DNA of 64,000 bases from Bacteroidota bacterium (GTDB lineage Bacteria > Bacteroidota > Bacteroidia > Bacteroidales > Prolixibacteraceae): positions 1 through 64,000 of the forward strand of contig JAHEYT010000039.1 of NCBI GenBank assembly GCA_023251455.1, read 5' to 3'. Below the pieces are notes generated by a model, which was given only the letters and a program-made list of their open reading frames with translations, had not been told where the DNA came from and did not search any database. Shown one piece after another: positions 33,023-42,391 of this stretch (the first letter of the stretch is position 1; each line of letters begins with the position of its first letter). The translations under genes and the position numbers were made by a program.

Positions 33023-35944
33023 CTATTTCAAAACCGCATCCCACAAAACTTCTACCGGATGCACTGCTTTTCGGCCTGTTCCATCTTCGATGTGGTGGCG
33101 GCACGAAGTACCGGGAGCAACAATAATTTCTTTGGATGTTGATTTCCGAACAGCAGGAAATAAATCCAGTTCTCCAATCTGCATACTCAGTTCGTAGTGT
33201 TCCTTTTCGTAACCAAACGAACCGGCCATTCCGCAGCATCCACTTTTTATTTCCTGAACGCTATAGTTGGCAGGCAATTCAAGCATTTTTTTTGTGGGTA
33301 GGGTAGAGGCTATAGCTTTTTGCTGGCAATGACCATGCAGTTTAATTACTTTCGTTTCAGTACTAAATTGCTCTTTTCGGATGTTTCCTTTTCCCATTTC
33401 ACGAACGATAAATTCTTCGAGCATCAGTGCATTTTTTGCCAGTTTTTTTGCTTTTTCCTGAAGTGGCGCATCAACCAATTCCGGATATTCGTCCCTGAAT
33501 GTCAATATGGTTGAAGGTTCAATCCCAATCAGCGGAGTTTCTTCCGAAATAATTTCCGAAAGCTGATTCATGTTTAGGTTGGCTATCTGTTTGGCTTTTC
33601 GCAGCAATCCTTTGGATAGGTAGGTTCGTCCGCTTTCCAGATGTTTTGGAATCACGACTTCATAACCTAGCTTATTCAGGAGTAGAATAGCCTTGATTCC
33701 GATATGGCTTTCGTTGAAATTGGTAAACTCATCGGCAAACAGGTAAACTTTTCCAATTTTGTTGTTCCCCAATAAAATCGGTTTTCGGTACCATTTTCGC
33801 AAACTCATTTTCGATAACTCTGGAATATTCCTTTCAGAAGCAAACCCAATTGCTTTTTTGAACAGTTTTGTGTTTGTAATCAAATTGGTAATTGATCTGA
33901 AAACCATGCCCAATTGGTTGATTCTTGGCAACCAGGCGATCAGCAACGAGCGCATTGGAAAACCATGCTTCTCGTAATATTGCTGTAAAAATTCAGTTTT
34001 GAATTTGGCCATGTCGATGTTCGATGGGCATTCCGACTTACATGCTTTACACGACAGGCATAAATCCAACACCTGAAGAACTTCTTCAGAATCAAACACA
34101 TTCTCTTTTTGCGGACGGGTCAGGTACTCGCGCAACACATTTGCACGTGCCCGGGTCGATTTATCTTCGTCGCGGGTAGCCATATAACTTGGGCACATGG
34201 TTCCTCCAATCTGGTTGCTTTTGCGGCAGTCGCCCGATCCGTTGCACATTTCAACCGAGCGCAGCAAATCGCCATGCGGCGCGTAGTCAAACAGCGTATT
34301 TGCCTTGAAAGACGGCTGCCCCATCAATATTCGCAAATCCTCGGTAATGGACGGAGTATCCACTATTTTTCCGGGATTCAGGATGTTTTGCGGGTCCCAG
34401 GTGTATTTCAGCTTGCGAATCAGTTCGTAATTGTGTTGACCAAGCATCAGCGGGATAAATTCGCCACGCAGGCGGCCATCGCCATGCTCACCACTCAACG
34501 AACCACGGAATTTTTTCACCAGTTGGGCAACTTCCTTTGCCAGAGAATGATAAATCTTCACATCCTCCGGATCTTTCAGGTTCAGCAACGGCCGCAGGTG
34601 TAATTCGCCGGTAGCGATATGGCCGTAATACACGCAGGTTAAACCGTAGCGGGCAATAATCTGATCGAATTCGCGGATATATTCAGGTAAATAATCGGGC
34701 GCAACGGCTGTATCTTCAATCACCGTCACGTTGCGTTTGTCTCCCGGAATGTTCGAAAGCAAGCCCAACCCGGCCTTGCGGAGTTCCCATATTTTTTTGA
34801 TGCTTTCTTTGTCGGTAAACAACGGGAAATGGTAGCCGTATCCTTCTTTCCGGAGATCTTCTTCCAATTTTTTGGCTTTCTCCTGGATTTCTTCTTCCGA
34901 ATTTGCTGAAAACTCAATGGTCAGGATTGCTTTTGGGTTTCCTTCTATGAAAAATCGGTTTTTGCGTTGCTCAATGTTTTCGAGTGTGCAATTCAGGATG
35001 ATGTCGTCGGTCAGTTCAATGGCATCGGGGTGATGACGAAGTGCGACAATATTTCCGTAGAACGAATCTTCCAACGTATTAAAATGCGCACAAACCAGTC
35101 CCTGAAATTTGGGCGGAAGCGGAACAATATTCAGCCTGATTTTGGTTACAAAAACCAGTGTTCCTTCCGATCCAGCCAGCAGTTTGCAGAAATTGAAAGG
35201 CTTTTCGTTATTGCTAAATGGATCGGTTTCGAGTAATACATCCAGTGCATATCCATTGTTGCGTCGGGTAACTTTTGGGTCGGGAAACTCATTGCGTATT
35301 TCCTGCTGATTAAATTTGTCAGCAAGCGTCTCCTGAATATTCTGGTAAATCCGGGTTTCCAGAAATTCCGAATTTCCGGAGCATTTTGCCTGAAATTCTT
35401 CGGTTGAAAGCGCTTTGAAAATCACGTCAGAACCGTCAGAAAGGATGCCTTCCACTTCCAGAATGTGTTCGCGGGTGCTGCCGTAAATCAGCGAATGCAG
35501 TCCGCACGAATTGTTGCCGAGCATTCCGCCAATGCAGCAGCGGTTGGCTGTTGAGGTTTCGGGCGCAAATTGGAAGCCATGTTTCGCCAGATGCTGATTC
35601 AATTCGGCCAAAATCACACCGGGCTCTACTTCAATCCAGTGTTCATCTATGTTTAATTCGCCTATTTTATTCAGATATTTCGAAATATCAACCACGATTC
35701 CGGAGCCCACAACTTGTCCGGCCAGCGAAGTTCCGCCGGCACGCGGAATAACAGATGTGCCTGATTTTCTGGCAAAGTCAATGATTTTACGGATGTCTTC
35801 CTTGTTTTTCGGACGGGTAACCGCCTGCGGAATTTCGCGGTAAGATGAAGCATCAGTGGCATAAATTACTTTCTGCACCTGATCGGTAAATACATCGCCA
35901 TCAAGTGACTGTTTGAGCGAAAAAAAAGGATCTGTAGGCTTCAT
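33023..35944 (-). CDS. FAD/Fe-S D-2-hydroxyacid dehydrogenase (D-lactate or 2-hydroxyglutarate type)
   Basis: 973 aa. An N-terminal FAD-binding PCMH domain (about 35-260; ITRPKNKEDIRKIIDFARKS, PRAGGTSLAGQ, GNNSCGLHS) is followed by the FAD-oxidase C domain (HIATGELHLRPLLN, GSLSGEHGDGR). A 4Fe-4S region has CLSCKACKSECP at 629-640 (C629, C632, C635, C639) plus an earlier CNGSGDCRKSN...MCPSY set. A single CCG domain ends the protein (SGCCGMAGSFGYEKEHYELS). This is the fused architecture of E. coli YdiJ (D-2-hydroxyglutarate dehydrogenase) and of related D-lactate dehydrogenases. It would feed electrons to the respiratory chain. The substrate is not decided by the sequence. Confidence 0.88.
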   Translation of the reverse strand: MKPTDPFFSLKQSLDGDVFTDQVQKVIYATDASSYREIPQAVTRPKNKEDIRKIIDFARKSGTSVIPRAGGTSLAGQVVGSGIVVDISKYLNKIGELNIDEHWIEVEPGVILAELNQHLAKHGFQFAPETSTANRCCIGGMLGNNSCGLHSLIYGSTREHILEVEGILSDGSDVIFKALSTEEFQAKCSGNSEFLETRIYQNIQETLADKFNQQEIRNEFPDPKVTRRNNGYALDVLLETDPFSNNEKPFNFCKLLAGSEGTLVFVTKIRLNIVPLPPKFQGLVCAHFNTLEDSFYGNIVALRHHPDAIELTDDIILNCTLENIEQRKNRFFIEGNPKAILTIEFSANSEEEIQEKAKKLEEDLRKEGYGYHFPLFTDKESIKKIWELRKAGLGLLSNIPGDKRNVTVIEDTAVAPDYLPEYIREFDQIIARYGLTCVYYGHIATGELHLRPLLNLKDPEDVKIYHSLAKEVAQLVKKFRGSLSGEHGDGRLRGEFIPLMLGQHNYELIRKLKYTWDPQNILNPGKIVDTPSITEDLRILMGQPSFKANTLFDYAPHGDLLRSVEMCNGSGDCRKSNQIGGTMCPSYMATRDEDKSTRARANVLREYLTRPQKENVFDSEEVLQVLDLCLSCKACKSECPSNIDMAKFKTEFLQQYYEKHGFPMRSLLIAWLPRINQLGMVFRSITNLITNTKLFKKAIGFASERNIPELSKMSLRKWYRKPILLGNNKIGKVYLFADEFTNFNESHIGIKAILLLNKLGYEVVIPKHLESGRTYLSKGLLRKAKQIANLNMNQLSEIISEETPLIGIEPSTILTFRDEYPELVDAPLQEKAKKLAKNALMLEEFIVREMGKGNIRKEQFSTETKVIKLHGHCQQKAIASTLPTKKMLELPANYSVQEIKSGCCGMAGSFGYEKEHYELSMQIGELDLFPAVRKSTSKEIIVAPGTSCRHHIEDGTGRKAVHPVEVLWDAVLK

Positions 35945-36108
35945 AAAAAAGTTTTTTCAAAAATAGATAAATTAACTTTCATTGAAAGTTTGTGCAATCG
36001 ATTGTTTTATAATTCTTAAGAAGCTTAAGTAAGTCATTTTGTATATGAGTTTTGTCAATTAGACCAATATTTTTTACAAATTGAAGGCTTAGCGCTGTAT
36101 ATTTTAAG

Positions 36109-36116
36109 TACTTTTG
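36109..36116 (+). promoter_or_regulatory. -7 promoter box upstream of pta
   Basis: TACTTTTG is an exact TAnnTTTG box 42 bases before the pta start. No good TTTG stands 19-20 bases upstream, so the call rests on one box. Confidence 0.4.
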
Positions 36117-36157
36117 ACTCGAATTTTTTACTCCAAAGTTTAAACTTTAAATTACCG

Positions 36158-37162
36158 ATGGAAATCTTAAAACGTGTCTTTCAAAACGCTCAAAAATATC
36201 AGAAAAGGATAGTCCTACCTGAAGGAACGGAACCACGAACATTACGTGCTACCGAAATTATTCTGAATCAGAAGCTTGCCAGGCTTATTCTTTTGGGAAA
36301 TCCGGAAGAGATTAATCAGGCAGCCCAAGAGATTGGAGTCAATATTGAAGGAGCAACGATTGTTGATCCAAAGACTGACTCAAGAAGGGACCAGTATGCT
36401 GATCTGATGGTTGAAATTCGCAAAGCGAAAGGGTTGACAAAAGAAGCCGCGCTCGATTTGCTGAACGATCCACTCTACTTTGCGCCTTTAATGATTAAAA
36501 GCGGTGATGCTGACGGAGAGTTGGCAGGAGCGATTAATGCAACTGGCGATGTGCTTCGTCCAGCCCTACAATATGTCAAAACTTTACCGGGTGTGAGTGT
36601 TGTTTCAGGAGCATTTCTGATGTTTGTGAACGATCCTCATTTTGGGCACGAAGGTATTCTGGTATTTGCCGATTGTGCCGTAATGCCCGATCCAAACGAA
36701 CAGCAACTGGCTGAAATAGCTGTGACTACGGCTAAAACAGCTAAAGCTATAATCGGAATGGATCCTCGGGTTGCTATGTTGAGCTTCTCTACCATGGGCA
36801 GCGCTCAGCATCCTTTGGTTGATAAAATGGTGAATGCCACACGTATTGCACGGGAAATGGATCCGGAGTTAAAAATTGACGGAGAAATGCAGCTCGATGC
36901 AGCTTTAATTCCTGAAGTTGGACGTTTGAAAGCACCGAACAGCGAAGTTGCAGGTCGTGCAAATATATTGGTATTTCCAGGTCTCGAATCGGCCAATATC
37001 GGTTATAAACTGGTTCAGCGTCTCGGAAAAGCTGAAGCCGTTGGACCAGTACTTCAGGGAATGGCTGCTCCAATCAACGATCTTTCGAGAGGCTGTTCGG
37101 TAAGCGATATTGTCAATATGGTTGCCATTACAGCAAATCAGGCTGCAGCACTTTTTGAATAA
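36158..37162 (+). CDS. pta: Phosphate acetyltransferase Pta (short form)
   Basis: 334 aa, only the catalytic PTA domain, without the DRTGG region of long Pta. Family words are VLPEGTEPRTLRATE (20-34), MIKSGDADGELAGA, VFADCAVMPDPNEQQLAEIA and AGRANILVFPGLESANIGYK. It interconverts acetyl-CoA and acetyl phosphate, working with AckA two genes downstream. It heads a run of five genes dealing with acyl-CoA and acyl phosphates. The hydroxyacyl-CoA dehydrogenase homologue starts 22 bases after it. Confidence 0.95.
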   Translation: MEILKRVFQNAQKYQKRIVLPEGTEPRTLRATEIILNQKLARLILLGNPEEINQAAQEIGVNIEGATIVDPKTDSRRDQYADLMVEIRKAKGLTKEAALDLLNDPLYFAPLMIKSGDADGELAGAINATGDVLRPALQYVKTLPGVSVVSGAFLMFVNDPHFGHEGILVFADCAVMPDPNEQQLAEIAVTTAKTAKAIIGMDPRVAMLSFSTMGSAQHPLVDKMVNATRIAREMDPELKIDGEMQLDAALIPEVGRLKAPNSEVAGRANILVFPGLESANIGYKLVQRLGKAEAVGPVLQGMAAPINDLSRGCSVSDIVNMVAITANQAAALFE

Positions 37163-37183
37163 ATAAAATCAATACAAATAATT

Positions 37184-38158
37184 ATGCCTAGTGAAGTTAT
37201 TTACGAACCAATAGAAGAATTTGGTTTAAGTAAAAAAAGCCGGAGCAAAACACTTTTTTCCAAAATTGGGGTCGTTGGTTGTGGTCTTGTTGGCCAAAAC
37301 ATCGCCCGCGTTGCCAGTTTCTACGGAATTGAAGTCGTTTTTATTGAAGTGAATGAGGAAAAGATTCGGGAAGCCTATAAAAACATTGAAAAAGTGTTGG
37401 ACGACCGGATCGAACATTGGGGATTGACTCATGGCGAAAAACGAGCTATTTTATCAAGAATTAAAGGTACTCTCGATTATAAAGATCTGGCAGGATGCGA
37501 TTTTGTAATTGAAGCCATTCGGGCCATCGATCGCGGAGGAAAGATCAAAGAGAGAAAAGAAATTTTCCGCAAAATTGAAGAAGTTGTTGATCACGATTGC
37601 ATTATTGCAACTCACTCTACTACAATTGTAATTACTGAACTTTCATCTGATTTGATGTATCGTGACCGCTGTGTGAGTTTGCATTTCTTTGTAAATCATC
37701 AAGAAGCTCGTGTAATTGAGGTAGTTAGAGGTTTATATACAACTGACGAATCCTATCAGAAAGTTTGCAAGTTTGTTTCGTTGATTAACCGTAAGATTGT
37801 TCCGGTTCAGGAATCAGCTGGACTGGTTAGCGTGCGGATGTATGTTGTTCTGCTTAACGAAGCCTGCGAAATTTTGATGGAAGGTATTTCGAATATCGAA
37901 GATGTTGATCAATTGATGAAAATCGGGTTTGGTATGCGTCTTGGTCCATTCGAACTGGCCGATAAAATGGGGCTTGATAAAGTTCTTCGCTGGATGGACA
38001 ACATTTACAACGAGTTTGGCGACATTCGTTATAAGCCAAATCCTTATTTACGACGGTTGGTTCGCGGTAAGCACATGGGTATTGAGTCTGGTGAAGGATT
38101 CTATAAGTATGATGAGAATGGAAAACGGATAACGCCATTGAATAATTCAAGGTGTTAA
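37184..38158 (+). CDS. 3-hydroxyacyl-CoA dehydrogenase homologue with changed active site
   Basis: 324 aa. A Rossmann domain (IGVVGCGLVGQNIARVA, glycines 32, 34 and 37) and a C-terminal helical domain ending in ESGEGFYKYDE match 3-hydroxybutyryl/3-hydroxyacyl-CoA dehydrogenases. The catalytic pair is kept with family spacing: His167 (LHFF) and Glu179 (EVVRG), 12 residues apart. However HFFNP reads HFFVN, SNTSS reads THSTT, and the GFIVNR segment reads GLVSVR, so the usual active-site Asn is Val217. About 25 extra residues precede the Rossmann fold. It sits between pta and ackA. It may act on another hydroxyacyl or hydroxyacid substrate. Confidence 0.82.
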   Translation: MPSEVIYEPIEEFGLSKKSRSKTLFSKIGVVGCGLVGQNIARVASFYGIEVVFIEVNEEKIREAYKNIEKVLDDRIEHWGLTHGEKRAILSRIKGTLDYKDLAGCDFVIEAIRAIDRGGKIKERKEIFRKIEEVVDHDCIIATHSTTIVITELSSDLMYRDRCVSLHFFVNHQEARVIEVVRGLYTTDESYQKVCKFVSLINRKIVPVQESAGLVSVRMYVVLLNEACEILMEGISNIEDVDQLMKIGFGMRLGPFELADKMGLDKVLRWMDNIYNEFGDIRYKPNPYLRRLVRGKHMGIESGEGFYKYDENGKRITPLNNSRC

Positions 38159-38193
38159 TTCTTTCAGATAAAAAATAAATAAATCGAAATAGA

Positions 38194-39402
38194 ATGAAGA
38201 TTCTGGTTTTAAATTGCGGAAGTAGTTCCATCAAATATCAGCTTTTCACAATGGCCAACCGCACGGTAATTGCCAAAGGAGGTATCGAAAAGCTGGGAAT
38301 GAAAGGCAGTTTCTTGAAACATGTCCGTCAGGATGGTCAGGTGGTTGTTTTCGAAGGTGAAATTTTGGATCACAAAATCGGTGTTGAGTATATTTTAGGC
38401 ATTCTGACCAGCGAAAAACATGGCTGTTTGAAAAGTCTTGAAGAATTGGATGCTGTTGGTCACCGTGTTGTTCATGGTGGTGAGCGTTTCAATTCCAGTG
38501 TTCTTTTAACCGAAGAAGTGCTTGCCGAAGTAACCAAATGCATCGATATTGCTCCGTTGCACAATCCGCCAAACCTCAAAGGTATCCGGGCAATGGAAGA
38601 ATTGATTCCGGGAATTCCACAGGTTGGGGTTTTCGATACCGCTTTCCATCAAACTATGGAGCCAAAGGCTTATATGTACGGAATTCCTTACGCATTGTAT
38701 AAAAAATATGGGATCCGCCGTTATGGATTTCATGGAACCAGTCACCGTTATGTAACTAAACGCGCCTGCGAATTACTCGGAGTTGATTATAATACCCAGC
38801 GGATCATTTCTTGTCATTTAGGAAATGGTGCTTCGGTTGCTGCCATAAAAAATGGAAAATCTTTTGACACGTCGATGGGATTTACACCTGTTGAAGGTTT
38901 GGTAATGGGAACGCGTACTGGAGATCTGGATGTTGGGGTAGCTCTTTACATCATGGAAAAAGAAGAAATTGGAATTAAATCGGCCAATACGCTCTTTAAT
39001 AAACATGCCGGAATGCTTGGTATTACTGGAATTTCGTCGGATATGCGCGAAATTGAAATGGCAAAAGAAAAGGGCGACGAACGGGCAACTCTGGCACTCG
39101 ACATTTATAATTATAAGGTTAAAAAATACATTGGTTCATATATCGCAGCAATGGGCGGTCTGGATATTCTGATTATGACCGGAGGTATCGGAGAAAATGC
39201 TGATACAACCCGCGACGGAGTATTAAATGATCTGGATTTCCTTGGAATTTCTCTGGATCATGAAAAGAATTGGGGTTTCCGGAGCGAAGGGGTTATCAGT
39301 ACTCCTGAATCAAAGGTGAAAATCATTGTTGTGCCTACCGATGAAGAATTGATGATTGCTTTGGATACTGAGCAAATCGTTGCTGATCGAAATAATTTGT
39401 AA
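38194..39402 (+). CDS. ackA: Acetate kinase AckA
   Basis: 402 aa, ASKHA fold. LVLNCGSSSIKYQLF (4-18), GHRVVHGGERF, FDTAFHQTM, RRYGFHGTSHRYV, SCHLGNGASVAAI and TGGIGENA occur in order. It makes ATP and acetate from acetyl phosphate produced by Pta. It is followed by a strong terminator, so pta, the dehydrogenase homologue and ackA form one transcription unit. Confidence 0.97.
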   Translation: MKILVLNCGSSSIKYQLFTMANRTVIAKGGIEKLGMKGSFLKHVRQDGQVVVFEGEILDHKIGVEYILGILTSEKHGCLKSLEELDAVGHRVVHGGERFNSSVLLTEEVLAEVTKCIDIAPLHNPPNLKGIRAMEELIPGIPQVGVFDTAFHQTMEPKAYMYGIPYALYKKYGIRRYGFHGTSHRYVTKRACELLGVDYNTQRIISCHLGNGASVAAIKNGKSFDTSMGFTPVEGLVMGTRTGDLDVGVALYIMEKEEIGIKSANTLFNKHAGMLGITGISSDMREIEMAKEKGDERATLALDIYNYKVKKYIGSYIAAMGGLDILIMTGGIGENADTTRDGVLNDLDFLGISLDHEKNWGFRSEGVISTPESKVKIIVVPTDEELMIALDTEQIVADRNNL

Positions 39403-39462
39403 GCAATTCAGACGGCCTAAAGTATAGATTATAAGCAGGCATCCTTTCTTATCAAGATATTG

Positions 39463-39500
39463 AAACGTCCGGTGTTAAATAACATCGGACGTTTTATTTT
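39463..39500 (+). terminator. Intrinsic terminator after ackA
   Basis: AAACGTCCGGTGTT (39463-39476) pairs with AACATCGGACGTTT (39481-39494), with one G-T pair and the loop AAAT, followed by a T-rich tail. Confidence 0.85.
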
Positions 39501-39589
39501 ACAGCGGTTTAAAAACATTTCAGTTGTTGATGTTTGTTATGTATTAATCGAGCCTGAAATGGTAATTTTACGTTTATAAATTACTTCTG

Positions 39590-40492
39590 ATGAAACTTGA
39601 ACGCTTAGCTGATTTGTTCGTTTACACTAAATCTCTTCGGAAAAGGACTTTGGTTGCAATAAATGCAGTCGATTTGCACAGTCTGGAAGCCATTTCTGAA
39701 GCCATAAAACTTGGCATTGTTTCGGGCATTGTAACCGGAAATCGGGACGAAATTATCAGGCAATGCAAGGCGCATCAGATCGATCATCAATCGTTTCATA
39801 TCATTCATGCTGAAACCGAAGAAGATGCGGCACGGCTTGCGGTTGATCAGGTGAAACAAACGCCTGGCTGTATATTGATGAAGGGTTTAATCAGCAGCGA
39901 TAGATACATGCGGGCTATTCTCAATAAAGAAGCCGGATTATTGCCCCCAGGCAATGTTTTAAGCCATGTTTCAGTAATCGACAATCCCAATTATCACAAA
40001 TTATTAATAGTTAGTGATGTGGCAATTATTCCATATCCCACGATTCCGCAAAAAATAGCCATGGTTCATTATTTAACCAAAATGGCTATGGATTTGGGAA
40101 TTGCACGTCCGAAGATCGCATTAATTACGCCTACTGAGCAGGTTTTACCTTCGCTGATTTCATGTACTGATGCGGTTGAGGTGATGAAAGCAGCTGAAGA
40201 TGGCCGGTTCGAGCCAGCTGTAGTTTTTGGCCCAATGGCTCTGGACGTGGCTATCGATCTGGAGTCGGCTCAAATTAAAGGCATTTCTTCGGAAGTGGCA
40301 GGTGATGCTGATTGTCTGTTATTTCCAAACATCGATGCCGGCAATGTTTTTTATAAGATGAATACCAAACTTTGCGGAGCCGATCAGGCGGCAGTGGTGA
40401 TGGGCGCCAATGTGCCTGTTGTATTGTCTTCCAGAGGCGACAGCATACAGACAAAACTGAACTCAATTGCTCTTGCAGCGTTATTAAGTTAA
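39590..40492 (+). CDS. ptb: Phosphate butyryltransferase Ptb
   Basis: 300 aa, PTA/PTB fold. The segments GCILMKGLISSDRYMRAILN, HVSVIDNPNYHKLLIVSDVAI and FGPMALDVAIDLESAQIKGI are typical of Ptb and differ from Pta. It exchanges phosphate and CoA on butyryl-CoA or branched-chain acyl-CoA. It starts a second transcription unit and is followed by buk after 12 bases. Together they could make ATP from butyryl-, isobutyryl- or isovaleryl-CoA, or run in reverse to activate those acids. No butyrate synthesis genes other than the dehydrogenase homologue are in the window. Confidence 0.9.
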   Translation: MKLERLADLFVYTKSLRKRTLVAINAVDLHSLEAISEAIKLGIVSGIVTGNRDEIIRQCKAHQIDHQSFHIIHAETEEDAARLAVDQVKQTPGCILMKGLISSDRYMRAILNKEAGLLPPGNVLSHVSVIDNPNYHKLLIVSDVAIIPYPTIPQKIAMVHYLTKMAMDLGIARPKIALITPTEQVLPSLISCTDAVEVMKAAEDGRFEPAVVFGPMALDVAIDLESAQIKGISSEVAGDADCLLFPNIDAGNVFYKMNTKLCGADQAAVVMGANVPVVLSSRGDSIQTKLNSIALAALLS

Positions 40493-40504
40493 TAAATCCG
40501 ATTC

Positions 40505-41584
40505 ATGAGCGATATCCGAATACTGGCCATTAATCCCGGTTCAACGTCAACCAAGTTTGCCGTTTATTTCAATGGGGAGTGCAAATTGAAAAAGACTTTG
40601 CGTCACTCCATCGAAGAATTATCCCTCTATGAAAATATCATCGATCAGTTCGAATTCAGGAAAGGCCTGATCATCGATGCGCTGGTTGAGGAAAGTTTTG
40701 ACGTAGATAAAATCAAATACATCATTGGCCGCGGTGGATTAACCTATTCGTTGAAATCCGGAGTTTACCTGGTCAATAACCGCATGTTGGAACATGCACG
40801 CGCCGGAATCTACGGACAGCACGCTAGTAACCTCGGTCCGCTTATTGCCGATTATATTGCGCTACAGATACCCGGAGCCCATGCTTATGTGGCCGATCCG
40901 GTTGTGGTTGACGAGTTGGAAGAGATTGCCCGCTTCTCTGGTCATCCGTTATTAGCTCGACGTTCTATTTTTCATGCCCTGAATCAGAAAGCAACAGCGC
41001 GGCTTCATGCAAAAAAAATTGGGCGTAAGTATGAAAAACTAAACCTGATTGTGGCTCATTTGGGCGGTGGTATTTCAGTTGGCGCGCATTGCAAGGGAAA
41101 GGTTATTGATGTAAACAATGCGCTTGACGGCGAAGGCCCATTTAGTCCCGAACGTAGCGGAACATTGCCTGCCGGTCAGTTAATTGATCTTTGCTTCAGT
41201 AAAAAGTATCAGAAAGACGAGATCCGCCGTATGGTGATTGGTGAGGGTGGTTATGTGGCCTATCTGGGGACCAACGATGCGATGGAAGTTGAAACACGTG
41301 CTGCAAATGGTGAAGAATTAGCCATTAAAATTCAGGATGCATTGGGTTATCAGGTTGCCAAAGCAATTGGCGAAATGGCCGTTGTGCTTAATGGTTATGT
41401 GGATGCAATATTACTTACCGGAGGTTTGGCATACAGCAAATACCTCACACAATTTATCACTTCGAAAGTTGAATTTATCTCCGAGGTTCATGTTTATCCG
41501 GGCGAAGACGAACTGGAAGCTCTGGCTTCAAATGCCCTGAGAGTGGCCACCGGCGAAATTGAACCGCTCGAATATCCCAATTGA
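40505..41584 (+). CDS. buk: Butyrate (branched-chain fatty acid) kinase Buk
   Basis: 359 aa, acetokinase family. INPGSTSTKFAVY (9-21), GRGGLTYSLKSGVY, NLGPLIADYIA, FHALNQKATARLHA, VAHLGGGISVGAH, DGEGPFSPERSGTLP and LLTGGLAYSKY match butyrate kinases. It phosphorylates ADP with butyryl phosphate or the reverse. It is paired with ptb. I see no terminator behind it; 225 bases separate it from the sigma-factor gene. Confidence 0.93.
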   Translation: MSDIRILAINPGSTSTKFAVYFNGECKLKKTLRHSIEELSLYENIIDQFEFRKGLIIDALVEESFDVDKIKYIIGRGGLTYSLKSGVYLVNNRMLEHARAGIYGQHASNLGPLIADYIALQIPGAHAYVADPVVVDELEEIARFSGHPLLARRSIFHALNQKATARLHAKKIGRKYEKLNLIVAHLGGGISVGAHCKGKVIDVNNALDGEGPFSPERSGTLPAGQLIDLCFSKKYQKDEIRRMVIGEGGYVAYLGTNDAMEVETRAANGEELAIKIQDALGYQVAKAIGEMAVVLNGYVDAILLTGGLAYSKYLTQFITSKVEFISEVHVYPGEDELEALASNALRVATGEIEPLEYPN

Positions 41585-41658
41585 TTTTCCGAATTATTCA
41601 AATTCTTAATCCTTAACGACAATTGGTATTTGTTCTGGCAATGCTATTTGAGTTTATT

Positions 41659-41690
41659 TTTGAAAACAGCAAATGTTTTGGTTACCTTGC
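41659..41690 (+). promoter_or_regulatory. Possible promoter of the sigma/FecR/receptor operon
   Basis: TTTG (41659-41662), a 20-base spacer and TACCTTGC (41683-41690) roughly fit TTTG-N20-TAnnTTTG. The -7 box deviates at two positions. Confidence 0.35.
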
Positions 41691-41809
41691 ATAAATAATA
41701 GTGAAAAAGTAGGGTAAATTGTTTTGAAATTGTATCAGGTTAAAAGTTGATAAAAGCAGCAAATAACCGAACAATTGGATTTTAACTTTAGTTCGAATTG
41801 CCAGGAGTG

Positions 41810-42340
41810 ATGGGAGTATTGCCGAATAAAATTCAGGTTGAAACTGGTCTTGATAACGCAGGTTTTGAACAGTTATTTGATGCTTATTGTGATGAGCTTC
41901 GGCATTATATTTTCTATAAATCGGGCGACGAAGAAGTTGCTGAAGACATCGTTCAGGATACATTTTTGAAAATTTGGGAAATGAGGGCAAGTGTGAGGCC
42001 AGAAACAGCGAGAGCCTTGCTTTATACCATTGCAACCAATCAATTTGCAAATAAATACAAAAGGCAAAAGCTGAAATTTAAGTTTCAGCAAACGATTGTT
42101 GAGGACCGGACATTTGAGACTCCCGAATTTGAAATGGAAGTGAAAGAATTTGACCTAAAACTTCAACGGGTTCTGTCGGAACTCGGCGAAAAAAGCCGGA
42201 CTGTTTTTTTGATGAATCGGATGGAACAGATGACATACAACGAAATAGCCAATAATTTAAATATCAGCGTTAAGGCTGTTGAGAAACGAATGAAAAAAGC
42301 GCTGGAATTTGTACGAAAAGAAATAGAACAAAAAATATAA
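41810..42340 (+). CDS. ECF sigma factor of the FecI/Bacteroidota type
   Basis: 176 aa from the ATG at 41810; a TTG at 41798 would add four residues. Region 2 (FEQLFDAYCDELRHYIFYKS, EVAEDIVQDTFLKIWE) and region 4 (SELGEKSRTVFLMNRMEQMTYNEIANNLNISVKAVEKRMKKAL) are clear. Such sigma factors are released by FecR-type anti-sigma factors when a TonB receptor binds its ligand, and they then transcribe the receptor genes. Its partner genes follow directly: FecR 51 bases downstream, then the receptor. Confidence 0.92.
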   Translation: MGVLPNKIQVETGLDNAGFEQLFDAYCDELRHYIFYKSGDEEVAEDIVQDTFLKIWEMRASVRPETARALLYTIATNQFANKYKRQKLKFKFQQTIVEDRTFETPEFEMEVKEFDLKLQRVLSELGEKSRTVFLMNRMEQMTYNEIANNLNISVKAVEKRMKKALEFVRKEIEQKI

Positions 42341-42391
42341 CTGATGAAGCAAAAAGGCCTTCCGGATTAACTTTCAGGAAGTGGCACAAAA

